Source: Gorsachius magnificus
Taxonomy: Eukaryota; Chordata; Aves; Pelecaniformes; Ardeidae
Assembly (NCBI GenBank): GCA_034008185.1
Contig: CM067082.1
Location: forward strand, 14,120,984-14,184,983
Direction: 5' to 3'
Length of the DNA stretch: 64,000 nucleotides
The translations under genes were made by a program, and so were the position numbers. Every line of letters begins with the position of its first letter. Positions within the stretch are counted from its first letter, which is position 1. Below are positions 38,223 through 51,400 of this stretch, one piece after another. Under the pieces are notes generated by a model. The model was not told the origin of the DNA. It was given only the letters and a program-made list of their open reading frames with translations, and ran no database searches.

Positions 38223-41200
38223 TTCTAAAACTAACTCAGAATAATGTTTCAGACAAGGGTATAGTAAAGAACAGTATAGGAAAGAGCTATCAAAAGGCAG
38301 AGAAGAAAGCAAACAGCTACCTTATACACTGTAGAAACCATTTATTGACTTACCCTTGTTATCCATGGACATATATGTTGGTTACGGAACAAGTAACCAA
38401 TGGAAGGTATGACCATATTTTCATCTATTTTCATCATCTCATCTATTGCTATTGCTGAAATTATGTGCATTTGCTGTCATGTAAGACTCTTGATGCAGTC
38501 ATGAAGAAGTCCCTCCTTACACTGTGTGTTAGGAGGCTGGAATGAAGGGCTGACTGCCATGAACTTTTCTATCATTATTTTGTTTTTCCTCCGGACATTT
38601 CTAAACACAAACACTTGTAATCACTTTTAGAAGGGAACCCTGTATTCCTGCAAAGCAACAAGGGATTCCAGCAGCAAGATAGATACATCTGGACAATTTG
38701 GTAACCTCCCAAGCTTTGATTTAACTATTAAATTGGTGACTGTATTTCTTTCCAGTCCATGTGGAAATCTTCAGTCTAGAACTACAGAGGGCTGGTGTTG
38801 ACATTTCTGATGCGTTCAGGGCGCTCCCAAACATTACAGATGTACTGATGCACCAGTTGGAGTTCTGATGTTAGTGAAAATGTATAAATATTACAAAAAA
38901 ATCTGATTTTAAAACCTATGGATAGGGCCAATTCATTTGGGAAGTGTATTTCTGCTGGAGGCAAAGAAGTTACACCCCAGAAGTCATTTGGCATGAGAAA
39001 GTGACTTTGAAACATACTACAGTGTATCTGAGAAAACATATTAGTTCTTGAAAGTATACTGGGATAAAATGTATTGGCCAGGTCAACACATGAAGCAAGC
39101 TAATGATGTCATACATTATGTCAGTCGCTGTTTCAAACATGCAATTTATTACCTTCAATAGATAGGAAGGCAATACTTTTCCATGGGATTTGAGTTGATG
39201 AAAGTAAAGACAGTAGTGGGATTTTTCTTCAGCTAAGACCGCAATCCTAATTAATTAATTAGGTTAAGCAGTGGCTTTTCACAGTGTGTAAATCAAACAA
39301 CTGCATCTTTGGCTGTCAGGCAACTGTAAAATCTAGCTTGGGGATATTTTCTTTACACCTTTAACATCAGCCTTAGCTGGTTACATTCTAGAACAGTGCC
39401 TTTGGTCAAAAACAAAGCGAAAAAATGAGAAGAGAAATTTCAGACTGTATTTTTAATGGTTATATATGTGAACACTTTCCATTGACTTCAGCAGGATTTG
39501 CCTATCTGTACCAGCTGAGAATCTCGCTCACAATAAGTGGCTAACACTAGGCTTCTCAGCATTGCCACATTACCTTGGAACATGATAACTTTCATGACAG
39601 AGACCGCTCCAGGCTTCCCCTTGTGTATTGTGTCCTGAATCTGATAAACCTTCTCCACTGTTCATAGACTTTGAAAGCTAAGGTTCCGGGCTTTCCTGAA
39701 AGTTATCCTAACCTGAAACACAAGTTATGGATCTGAAACAAAGATTATTACTAGGTGGCATTGTATGCAGTAAATCCAATTTTGTAAATCCATTTGTAAA
39801 AGAGGCATGTGCTCCTAGAGTCTTTTGATTATGTTCTGACGTTATAATGAATATTTCTAGCCATCACAGAAAAAAAAGGCAATAGAAATTGCTTTAAGAG
39901 GCATGTATTTCCTGCCTCTCATCAAATTTATAAATTCAAAGATCCACTACTCTGGGACACCTCAACAAAATTACTCCATGAAAGATAGGTGAGTGTGACA
40001 AATAAAAATTACAGAGATTTTGGCCTGCACATTCAATCACAGTCAAAGATACTTAAAAAAGACCACAGCATGGGAAATGACCCAGTAGGTTCATGAGACT
40101 CAATAACAAGGTATTCCAGGGACCATTATTATACAAAATCAGGTACATGTAAAGCGATTTATTCTAATTTGGTCAAAGATTTTAGGCAGTTACATAGGTT
40201 TTGAGTGAGTTGCATAATTTTGAGTAGACCTGATTTCCTGAAAGGCTGAAAAATAGCTTACTTGCTGAAACTGTGGATGTTCAGCAGTTTATAACTTTTT
40301 TTCAGTGGACAATTCTTGTGAATATAGTTTCAAAAAATATATTAAAAGGACAATTAAAGAAAAAGATGTGGACCATCAATATCTATTGCGACCTTCTTCC
40401 CCATAACCTCTTCACCTCTAGTCTCTAAGAACATCAGGAAAATTCAGATGTGATTGTCTATCTTGAACAGATATTATTGTTCCTTTTTCATTTTCTACAA
40501 CACTGTGAGTTATGGATGGAGTATCACTTAGAGCAGATTTTCTTGGCTATATCTGATGGTATCTTGGATAAGCTTCCTTTTGCACCAAACTGAAAATAAG
40601 TATCTGAGGTGCTGAATGTTCCTTATCGTTGTTAGTAAAGGGCTATTTTAAAAAAGTTGATTTTGTTTCTATCTGTTGTTGACTGCACTTGCTGATTAAG
40701 TTTGCCTGCTATCCTTGTCAGCCTAATGGCTATGGCGGTGAGGAAGTGAAGTTCATTTACTTTATAACAAGCATAATAACATTATCAAAGGGTATATTTT
40801 GAAAGAAAACAGGCCATTGTGAGATCAGATTCAAACAAGTGGGCTGTTCAGAGCAAGCATTTGCCTTTTTGGTTGTAATGAATATGCCAACATCTAAACT
40901 GGAAAACACGTGTGAGTCCACAGCAATGGTAGGAGAAACAGCTGCCTTGCTCAGGCCCACAGGCAAAAACATAGCATGGGAAGTTTCATTTTGAGTTTTC
41001 ATCCACCTACTGGAAAATACAGTAAAACAAGTTGAATTATAGATGATATACTTTGGCTGAAGTTTTCACATCTGCCTAGGAGATTTGGTTATTAAGCTCT
41101 TAAGCTTTAACAGGGACGGTGGTCCAACATCTTTGCACAACTTTGGAAATCTCAGTCAGAACATGTAAGGTAAATATAAAATACATAGATGTTAAAAGGA

Positions 41201-41639
41201 CTTCTTATCCTACCATATCCTGAGAGTCTCATGTGCAGACTAAGAGATCATACTTTCCCCTCTTTTTTGTCTCCCCTGTACTCTGAGTGATTGACATAGC
41301 TACTCAGCTCAGCTTAGCAGGTTTCCCACATTGAGTGGAGATCAGGGTAATATCCTACATTGTTTCGTATGAGCAGAAACATACAGTTTGAATTATCATT
41401 GGAAATCTGCTGAGTACTTCTCAGAGTGGAGCTTAAGTGTCTAGGTGCCTGGTAAAGTTAGCAGAGAAAATGATGTGGCTGTAACTAGCTGAGCTGCAGG
41501 AATTGACAGTGTGGACCTCCCAAATGCGAAGTACCTTTTGGTAGTTTAAGCATGTATTATTTTAGTGTGAGCATTTTAGTTGCATCAGAAAGGGGCTAAA
41601 ACCAGGCATATGGTCTGTGAGACACTGTTATTCATTAAC
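38223..41639. other. Unique AT-rich non-coding DNA
   Basis: No gene is recognised. Open frames are 85 codons or shorter. It contains the TAATTA palindrome listed separately and 'attgacttcagcaggatttg' at 39481-39500, a motif common in old amniote repeats. Confidence 0.6.
39246..39263. promoter_or_regulatory. Perfect 18-bp palindrome with overlapping homeodomain cores
   Basis: CCTAATTAATTAATTAGG is its own reverse complement and carries overlapping TAATTA cores, the preferred site of many homeodomain proteins. No other regulatory signal lies next to it. It could also be a chance product of AT-rich DNA. Confidence 0.25.
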
Positions 41640-42480
41640 TTGTGTTCCGCCTAATGACTTGTCTGGTTTTGAGCAGCTGCTGTAGAGATTCCCACAGTCC
41701 CATGTGGATTTGTGCAGCCCTCACCAAGCCTAGAACTGCCATAGCTATGGTGGTCCAGTTACCCCAATCTGTGGGATTACAGCTGCCTTGGGTACAAGTA
41801 GTCATACCTTGCTTCACAGTGCAGATGGCTGCTGGTGAAGAAAATGGATGTTTTAAAAGTGACCTAACTCACTGGTTTGATGTTCTGGGTCAGGCAGTAA
41901 GGAGTGGCACAACTGGCCTTTTTCCACATCAAAAAAGGGTAAGAACTGGCTCTGCCTTGACTGAGCCCCACCAGCTGTCTCTGGTCTCTTGCCCCTGGCC
42001 ATCTGAGTAAGACCTTGGCCAGTGTCCAATTGTTTCCATCTTGCCTGAGCTCTTGAGTTCTTCCTTGTCGAAACCAACCCGAAGGGGTGGAGGGCTGGGG
42101 TACACTTAGGTCATTTCCCTGCAGGGCTCCCTGGGCGGTGGGGGCATGTAGCCAAGGTTCATCATTTTACACGGACCTTCTGTTTACCAGGGTTCACCCT
42201 TAATAACACCATGGCATCTGGGGCTTGTCCTCACTGCCTCAAGGCTGGCCTGCCCTTCCGTGTAGATAGCACTGTGGCAAGTCCAGTAGCTGAAGTGTAC
42301 CTTCCAGAGCGTGCAGAGCCCCTGTGGCCAAGCATGCCCAGCTGGTTAGCACAGAATTTGTGGCCCACAGACTGTCCACCAGCTTCCAGTGGGATGCCAA
42401 TAAACCAGCCAGGTGTACTGAAGGCGAATAGGGACAGCCCACATGGCACTTACTGCTCCTTTGGATGACAAAGCAGGAAA
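41640..42480 (-). pseudogene. C+G-rich block, possibly a decayed endogenous retrovirus remnant
   Basis: This segment is clearly richer in C and G than both flanks, with sharp edges. On the minus strand several frames are open in succession (42239-42559, 42231-42449, 41853-42077, 41635-41817), separated by stops and frame changes, as in an old broken coding sequence. The frame at 41853-42077 starts MVSTRKNSRAQARWKQ, which recalls the start of proteins in some avian endogenous retroviruses. That recollection is weak, and no protease, reverse transcriptase or envelope motif is visible. No flanking LTR pair was found. It could equally be another decayed gene or unrelated C+G-rich DNA. Confidence 0.2.
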
Positions 42481-44680
42481 TTATAGGCAAGATAGCAGGA
42501 CAGATAGGGTAAGGAGGCTGAGTCTGTCCCTCCAGACAATCCTTCCTGAAAAACCACAAAGCTTATTCACAGGGCAGTATAAGGAAACCTGGAAGCTGTT
42601 CTTCCCTGTGGTGTATGTCTTGCAGATGAATCCAATCGGTGGCTAGTAAGAATCCCTAGGGAAAAGCTCATTTTCCATTTGTTTGTACCTCTCTGTGAGG
42701 TTCATCTCATTACAGGAGGATGTTCCTTTAGACAGATAGAGAACATGGCACTTGCTCTTCTCAGAAACAGCCATACATGTAGTAGATTTATTTAAAAATC
42801 CATCTAAGAGCATAGTGAAAACATACAGCCCCCAGAAAACTGCATCCTTAAATGCCAAGAGGAGATTTGTATGACAGCTTAGAATTGTGGCTTTCTTTGG
42901 GAACTTATTGTTCTATCTACTCGAAGGTTAATTTTCTCACAGTTTTGAAAGATTTTTTTTTACCTGAAGCATCTTCTTAAGAAGTGGTGACACTCCTCAC
43001 AGAAGGGTACTGACTGATACTGAAGTGGTGCTGCCAGGTATTTCTTTATGAGCCTACCTTGGCAAAACATTTATGGAAGTGCTTAATGTTACTGGGAGTT
43101 AAGGACCTGACTGAAGTTCAGCTTTGTTGCCAAGGCATGACTGCCGAGTGACAATGTCAGTGTTTTATTCATACCAGTGGCTTGATAATTATCTTGTCAA
43201 AGAAGCTGCTGTAAAAAAACATCACATGCAGTCTTTTACTTCTTTGGTTCAGTCTGTTTCTGTACTGGGTCCTGTGAGCCTGTTTCTCCCATTCATTCCC
43301 TTTTGGTGCTAGAAAAGAAAACGGCGCTCCTCATTGTTCTCAGCAACGTTTTTCATGTTTGTGTTTCAAGTCTTCCGAAGTCTCAGAGACTTACCATCCC
43401 TGGAGACAGAGTACCAGATGGGGTAAATCAGTAGCAGAAACACTGCAGAGAGTCCTCTTTGAGATGTTTTGTTGTTGTGTCTTCTCTCATGACTGGGGTC
43501 AAAGCGATCACTGAATATGGGTGTAGGAAAACATTCACCCTTAGTATTCATTACCTTCCTTGGTAGTGTGAGGCACTGGGCCAGCAGTGGCAAGGTGGAT
43601 CTGACATACTGTTTCATGTCAATGCATGACTACAAACACTTTTTACATGTTTTTACCCTCTCTCTGCTTTTGGCACATAATAGTGTTAACTCCTTTTTGG
43701 CAGCAGCAGAACAGAATACCTATAGGCCCCCTGGAGCTTTGAGTTCATGATAACTGATAAAACAGATTGAAATTAACGCATTCATAGATGTTCTAAATCT
43801 TATTAATGTTTGACTAGACTCCTGTGGTAAAATACATTATGTGCAATTATCAATGTTATTATTTTAACTCTGAAGCAAATTAATAGTAGCTGGTTTTACA
43901 CTGACATGCAAAGATTTTAGTCAGACCACTGCCAAATGCATTTGGAAATCGTATTGTCTGCATGTGCATGGAGTCCACATGTTGTAGAGAAGAAACCATT
44001 AATATTTTCCATAGCTGATATATTTATTTCATTTCTCACAGAATTAAATATGAAACATGAAACATTATCCAGCTTGTTCAGTAGCTTTGATCAAGATGAA
44101 AACCTAACCAACTTAAATTCTGGTCAAGCAGTTGACTACCTGTATTTAATATGAAACCATAACCAAATTCTAGGTGAAGGCAATATAGATTTAATCTTGC
44201 TTTCAATTTCAAGGTACTCATGGACAAAGCATTTGGATTTCCTCAGAATGCAAGAGAAAATGTTTTGTACTGGACATCACATGTTTTCATAAGTCACAGA
44301 AGGTTTATGGTATATAACTGTGCAAGTGGGTGGTATAAAAGGCCAGAATCTTAGATAAATGTCAAGTGAGAGTTCCTTACATTTATTGATCCCACATCGT
44401 CATCAGAGCACACAGAGGAGTAACTAAAGCGGGGGGGCACGTTGCCCCATTTCTGTACCAGGAGAGCTGGTACTTTGTGTCTGCAGAAGGCTAAGAAAGG
44501 ACTGGTATTTGGCTCCATTTTGGCCATGACAATGCGAAAACTCCCTCGTCGTCTTTTAAACTCTCCAGATCCCACCAGCATGCCAACAACAGTAAAACCC
44601 CCAAAACACATCTAAGAAATACAAAAGCTGTGTACCAATAAGGCATTAAAATAAGTCATTAAGTCTTAAAAGGAAGAAAT
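42481..44680. other. Unique non-coding DNA
   Basis: No gene or repeat is recognised. Open frames are all below about 85 codons. Confidence 0.6.
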
Positions 44681-44734
44681 CCCTCTGCTAGGAGGAGTTT
44701 TTATCCCTCTGGTAGGAGGAGTTTTTATCCCTCC
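44681..44734. repeat. 24-bp direct tandem duplication
   Basis: Two copies of CCCTCTGCTAGGAGGAGTTT plus TTAT (44681-44704 and 44705-44728) differ at one base, followed by the start of a third (CCCTCC). Confidence 0.92.
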
Positions 44735-46713
44735 ACCCTCACTAAGACAGGAGAAATGCTACAGACACCGTGATGCACAATAAGGGCAGAGCCTGCAGTT
44801 TTATACGGAAGATATTTGTATGACATGGTGATGGGTAAGAGCAAAAACCAGCGTGGACAGGTGAACAGGCAGTGAGATGGACAGACAGATAACACCGCGG
44901 GAGCTACAAAACGCTGTCCAAACTGGATTTATGCTGCTTCAACTGAGTGTAGAACTACTTGTGCAACTCAGCTGTGTCTCCAGTGAAACACGTGGAACTG
45001 TTGGTGTTGAAAGGGCCTCTGAACTAATAAGCACTTTAAACATTTTTTGAAACATCTTTCTGATGTCTGTGAATGATCCTTTCCTGTTTCCTCATGTTCG
45101 CTCACAAACCACCGCTAACGCCACGACAGTGTCCAAACAAGAGGCATGTCAGGCAGCTCCAGGAGAACGACTTGCCACCACATTTATCACCGTCTTTTCC
45201 ATCTCTCAGGCTTTTGTGGTCCTGACAGTTGTTTGGGCTCAGTTTTCACTGGCCGGTTGGGATGAAACTGAGCCTGCCCTTCAGCTGAAAAGCCCAGTGG
45301 CTGGGTGGGCCCAGAGGAATGGCCCTTTTTTCCCCTCCCCGTCTAAGCCTCTTGTGAGTAACTCCCTGCAGCTGTCCATAAACATCGCTTTCTGAATGGA
45401 GTGAGAGACGTCTGGGGCAGGCCCTGCTCTCACTGTTTCTCAAATGAAAATAAATACTGCCGTCAGCCGTTATACAGAGGATTGCCGCATGTTGTCCCAT
45501 AGCTTCACAAACACCTCAGGCCATGTTTTTCTAAAAGATGTTTCCAGCATTAACTCTCTGGAACCCAAAGTATCCCAAAATGATGAATTTACAAGTAAAC
45601 ACACACCACACAAGACAAAAGTGTACTTGGCCAGTGATGCAAATCCCGTACTCCTTATCACCTCTGATAAACCACACAATTAATGGCATATGGAGGAGGA
45701 TACTTATTAAAAGTACAAAGCAGAAGGCTGTGTATATGTGGGAAGCAGCAAGCATGTCTTTGCAGCCAGTGTGAATTTTGCCTCCCAGGAAACTGTTGTT
45801 AACCCAAAGCTGTGCGTAGGCACCCACCCTGCACACACCTTCACCAGCTGAGGAAGCCACCCCCTCTGGCTTCTTCTCTCGTCCTGCTGGGGACTGTGCC
45901 CACCCTGGGTCATGGGGGTTGGCTTGTGCGTCCTCAGTTGCTTCACATCCCCTTGGCCAGACTGGTCTGAACAGTCAACAAGCTGCTCACGCACCACCTG
46001 CCACCTCTGTGGCATGGGGGGATCAAGCCCCTTTACCCCACACCCTGGCCACTGGTGCTTTGTCTCTGCCCCATCACTGGTGGTCATCGCACCTCCAACA
46101 TGTTGGCCCCAGAGCTCAGCATGGTGTTTCTTCATCCAGTGTGGCCACACAGCCAGGCGAGTCTAAGGAATATCGACAGTAAGCCCTTTCTTACACAGCT
46201 TATTTTGACTAAAACGGGCTTGTTTTAGCCTGTTGTCTGTCTCAGGCAGAGGATCTAAGGAGGCAGCAGCCTCCCTCAAGGGCATGGCAGCAAGCTGACA
46301 GGAGTGGGCTGGCTATGGCAGTGTCCTCAGCTGGCACCGCCAGGGCTGGCCGAGCAAGTCTACCCACAGCCATGTTTTTCAGAGCCAAGTGTAGGATGTG
46401 AAAGCAAAGTCCACTTGTTTTCAGATCTGTCTTTGCTTTCCCTTTGATCTTTCCATCTCTGCTGTCTTCTAGGCATTTGGTTTTGCTTGCACTTTTGAAA
46501 ACAGCATGAACTGGTTTAACAGTTGAAGGTTTTATTTTTGCTTTCTTTTCTTTTTGCTTTCTTTTCTTTGTCTGAATTCTGTAGAACTGAAATTTCACTC
46601 CACCTTTTTTATTCAAATTTTTCAACATCCTTGATTGCTGAAAACTTCTCAGTAAGGACCTGAGATTTTATCTGCTACAACACAGGAATAGAAACAGTGG
46701 TCTAGGCTCATGG

Positions 46714-46715
<2 letters not shown>
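44735..46715. other. Unique DNA with a C+G-rich block at about 45800-46340
   Basis: The C+G-rich block has overlapping open frames on both strands (minus 45707-46150, 147 codons; plus 45912-46182) but no domain that I recognise. It may be an old LTR or another decayed insertion, since 'tgttgttaaccc' near 45794 resembles an LTR start, but no matching end or target duplication is visible. The plus-strand frame 45063-45395 (110 codons) is unassigned. Confidence 0.5.

Positions 46716-46763
<48 letters not shown>
46716..46763. repeat. (GT)24 microsatellite
   Basis: Perfect dinucleotide run of 24 GT units after a short G run. Long pure (GT)n tracts are usually length-polymorphic and can adopt Z-DNA. 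The 61-codon frame through it (46718-46903) is not a gene. Confidence 0.98.
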
Positions 46764-46764
<1 letters not shown>

Positions 46765-48269
46765 TGTCAAGCCCACACCCACTGTGTTTAACAGCAACCC
46801 AGAAAAAATGCATATGAAAAGAGTAAAGAAGAAAGGGAAGTATACCAGGAGCTACCTAAATCCAAGCAAGACAGATACTCTGGCTGGTATACCTCATAAG
46901 TAAAGCAGAGGCATCATATAAAGTTGGCCACAACTCTTTTTCATGGGTTGCTTTTAAAATTTGCTTTCACTTCAGAATTAAAATAGAAGTAAAACCTTAA
47001 AGATGCTTTCACGAAACAGAGAGCCATCAGAACTTTACTTCTCAGGTTATTAACGACAAGATCCCTGTGTCATGTCCCACCCATCTCCCCACCCCCCAAA
47101 GACCCACAATACCTTCTGAATAAAATGCATTTGAAACACATATAAAACCTTGGAGTGTTTTCAAATTGATGCAATGCCACCTCTCACTGTTGAAGATATT
47201 CCAGGTGATCACAATGCTTGTGCTCCTTTCTCTTTACCTTTAGGTCTGAGTGGGCTATTGGGAGATTCAATGGGTCAAGATTTCTTGCACTGAACTCTTT
47301 GTTGTATTGACCATCTTCATACACTGATACGGCAAATAAAGAAAAGGGGGTTCAGATCTTGCGGAACAGACTCATATGCAGCTGTAACAGGACTAATAAA
47401 ACCCCTCATCAAATAAAGCAATAACCTGTGTGGAAGTAGGAGATTAAAGTGGAATGGTTTTGTTCAGAACTTACAGGGTTATCAAACTATGTGACAGAAA
47501 AATCCAGAAATCTTTCAATCAAATCCCTCTATGATGCTGCAGTTATCTCACCATTTTGAACACTGGTTAACTGTGTTTTTAAGAGTAGAGTGTTTGACTT
47601 CGCCACCTCAGTAATGTTATTGTCAATTTTACTTTATTTTTTATTTGATGTGCATAACTACCCAATATTTTTAAAATGCCCAGCTCACAAAACAACACTA
47701 AACAAACTCTGAAACTGTATTGTTTGACATCATGTGACACATGGACAGGACACTGACAAGGTTGGAACTGTTAGATCACAGACCAAAACAAGTCCCAAAA
47801 ACCTGATAGCAGTAATAGACCATGCAAAGACCCTGTAATCTTAAGGAGACCTTGCAGTGTGGACTCTGCTCCATGGGTTGGTGTCTATGCCAACATCCAT
47901 GATGCAGCTGCTTCAGTTTAGAAATTACAGGAAATTTTTTCTTGGCTCTTATGCTTAGCTCACTTTACTGCTGAGATCTCCAGGTAATTTAACTGAGAAA
48001 CTTTTGTAAATTTTGCCATCATCATAATCAGAATTCAGCAGATATGCTGCATGGAAAAAGTAACCAATTTTTACTAAAGATTTACCAAAGTAATCCTGTC
48101 CTCTCTAACTCATATTTTCACTGGATGTCAGTGGATATAGAGCTGTGATTAGATGACTTTTAGGTTGAGATAATTTCTTGTTTTCTAAAGAAAGCAAAGA
48201 ATTTTCTGTGAACAAAAGCAAGTCAGTGTCCAATGAGCATCTCCTTGTCTCTCTCTTTGTTTCTCTCAG
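46764..48269. other. Unique non-coding DNA
   Basis: No gene or repeat is recognised. Confidence 0.6.
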
Positions 48270-48415
48270 TGTGCAACGGTCGCTTTGAAGGCTCATTTTA
48301 CTACAAAGGCACTTGTGTGAAGAGTAGCCCACAGGACCCTGCAGTGGTGATTAGTCTTTGTAAACTCCCGTATCCTTTGTGCCAGACCTTCAGCATGACA
48401 GTTCAAATGGGTTAG
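48270..48415 (+). other. Weak exon candidate after a strong splice acceptor
   Basis: A polypyrimidine tract (48240-48267, CTCCTTGTCTCTCTCTTTGT and onward) leads directly to an AG at 48268-48269. The DNA after it stays open for about 145 nt to a stop, reading CNGRFEGSFYYKGTCVKSS and on, with four cysteines overall. This composition looks more like an extracellular Cys-containing domain than most chance frames here. I know no family match. A possible internal donor (CTTT then GTAAAC, GT near 48360) is mediocre. It could be a terminal or internal exon of an unseen gene, or chance. Confidence 0.17.
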
Positions 48416-51400
48416 GAGTTCACTCTCACTTAATTAATCCCAGATTTTGTTCATATGGCACACGTCGTTGGTGGCAAGACTTCCAAGCAGGACTGCATAG
48501 GTATGAAATCAGCAAACAATGACTTCATTTTTCTTTGTGATTCTCTGTGAAGTAGACCTTAATTTAGCAAAAACCCCCAACCAGACGAGCGCCAAACGTG
48601 CATCTATCCTTTCCAGAATCGATAGCAAGATAAATAATTTCATTTGTAGTGTATGCTTTAAGAGTTATTTATAAGACTCAAGCTCAGAAAAATATAAAAC
48701 CTTCTGATTTTCCTTTAATATGTAGTCAACATTAGCAAGCATTGAGCTGATCCAAACATCCCTCTTAAGCCATTCCCTATCTTGTCCCTCTATCAAGTTT
48801 TTTTTATTCTATTGGTATTTCTTGTTTACTTGAGAGAAATTAATTTTATTGGGTGTAGCTAGAATCTCTAGCTCCGTGGCTAGAGCTCATGCTATGAATG
48901 TCTTTGCTTTTCAAACTGTTGCTCATGAGCACATGGCTGCGTGTATACATTGTGCATGGGTATATAATGCAGGTCTTTCTGTTAAGCTCAATTTTTATCT
49001 CTGAATTCACAGAACATGGATGTGGTTTATCATGTATGAAGGATTTTAAAACCCTATGAAGATGATAAAAAGATACAATTAATAGGCATATATTTGCCAC
49101 ATTGACATTTTATCCCCATAGAAATCTCAACAATGTTTTCTTTAGATCCATTCTTCAAAATTACTTATAAGGATGGAGTTCATAACATCTTTGGACATCT
49201 GTGATGTAGACATCTTCATCTGAGCTGGAACTTTTCTCATTTATTACAGTCATTAAAGACAAATAGGCCATGATTTCATGCATACAATTAATCTCAGCCA
49301 AAGGTAGATGGCCAAAAAAACCCAACAGCATTAACAGAACAGAAGAATTGCTTTCTTCACAAGACTGTTTCTGTCCTTAGGGGTTTTTTTGGTAACTAGC
49401 TCAGATACAGATTTCTGCCTTACAGGCATGTAAATCTAGGGCAAATAATTATTATCTTTGTCAGTTACTTGGGTCAGATTAGGGTTTTATTTACTATGGC
49501 TGCCACTAGAGCTCCTTGTTACAGTTTTTCAGCACAGGATTTTAGGTAATCCTTTTCCAGTGCAGAAAATTAGAACAGATACAGTCAGCTAATAGACCTG
49601 TTGCAGCAAAATGTCATCAAGGTCCTGGAGGTGACTTTAAGTTATTAAGTTTAGAAGGTGTGATGGCCAAGAAAATGTCCATTATATCCAGAGATTGGCA
49701 AAAGGAGCACTGATAGAGAGGACAAGTATTTGAACACCATGAATGTGCAGAGGACACAGCATTACCTTCTTCATGTCTGTACCTCTTCCCTTGGTGTTTT
49801 CCAGATCTTGGATGAGATCAGGTTTTGGTCAAACAGAGCTTACCAAGGCTTAACCCAATCAAAGCAAAGGGTAGGCAGGTAAAAACGCTTTGGAAAATTC
49901 CGCAGGCTTAGTACAAAATGCATTTAGCTTAAAGGTGTAGAAAGAAAACTGCTTAATTTAGGGATTAATTTAAGAATGCTCATTATCTTCTTGACATTGT
50001 TAATGCCATCATGCACAGCAACTCTAGGGTCTGACTAATTTTGGTGGACAGCAAACTGACTGCAACTGTACATGTCTTTGCTGTCTGGCGTGTGTGTAGT
50101 ATCGCATCCCAGAATAGCTGAGCATTAAAGTATCAGGAGGAAGGTAAATTCTGCAAGCCCTGAATGTTGCATGACATCTCTGTGGGAATGTAGGCCTTGA
50201 TAAGAGGTCTAATTGCTACATATTAGCATACCCTGAAAATCTTTTAAATTAGTTTCAAAGGCACATGGTTGATGACACTTTTCCTTCAACATGAAGGGTC
50301 TGTCTTTCCCTAGTACAATACATTACACTTTGGCCTAAGTTACACTTTTGTCTAAGAGGCAGGAATAAACTCCCCAAGGAAGGACAGATCTTCATAAAGT
50401 TCACTGCATTTCCTCAACCTGCCCTCCAGAGAGGAACAATGCATACAACCAGAAGAGCAACTATGCTAGGTCTGCTGAGGCCAAAGGCTACATATTGTCC
50501 TCACTGTTCTCCTGAAGAATTAATGCATTTATATATCATACTATCAGTTGTGCCGCTTAACATACAACTAGTGGGTGCTTAAATACTAAGGCTACATCTC
50601 TAATAAAAAGTAAATGTGGCCAGGACTCTTATCTGGCACTGAAGCCACCTGGTATGGAGCACTGCCAAAATCAATACTACTAAATTCTATTAAGTACTAC
50701 ATCAGTGTATGAAAATCTCTTGCTCTGCAAAACAGGGTGACTGCCTATTGGGAATGGCTCCTGCCATGTGCTAATCTCAGAACCATGCCTGGGAACAATT
50801 TGAGAAACTGCTGACATGGGCCAAAAATATGCCAGAAACTTCTCTAATAATTTAAAACTATAGACGATTGACGTGCAGGGCCTGGGAATATTCCTCCACA
50901 CTATTAAATTTATGGTATAAGTGTGGCCCGTAGAGATGAAGGCAATGTAAGGACCTACAGAAACTAGGGTAACTGATCTATATTGGGAATCTGGACCACT
51001 CAGTATGGTGAGTCAATTCACCCAATTATCTACAAACCTACATTAAGTCTATGTCTTATTAAGTATGTTGTCCTAGAAAACATTTTACATGGTGAAGAAT
51101 TAATTTATTATTTCCCAATTATTCCATGGTTAATTTTAAAGTACAGTTTCATTAAGCTCAAGAAGAAATGTTGTCTTTATAAAGCAGGGATTGGCAGATA
51201 ACACAAGGGTATATCAGAGCACTGGGAGCAGGGATTAGCTTCACTGAAGCTAGATGCAATTACAGATGTTGGGATCAGTGAGCCGAGACATTCTACTATT
51301 TACACTTTTGAACTACTTTTGAAAGTTTAGGTTTTAATTCAAAGCCTTTTTACAAACCTGTTTTCTGCATGTTATAGCAGCCTCACTTTGCATGAGTTTT

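Noticed and set aside
45794..46161. Second solo LTR starting at TGTTGTTAACCC
   Set aside because: No convincing CA end, target duplication, TATA box or poly(A) signal in a consistent arrangement.
45707..46182. 147-codon minus-strand and 84-87-codon plus-strand ORFs
   Set aside because: Mutually overlapping openness explained by low stop frequency in C+G-rich DNA. No family was recognised.
46718..46903. ORF beginning with alternating Cys-Val
   Set aside because: Direct translation of the (GT)24 microsatellite.
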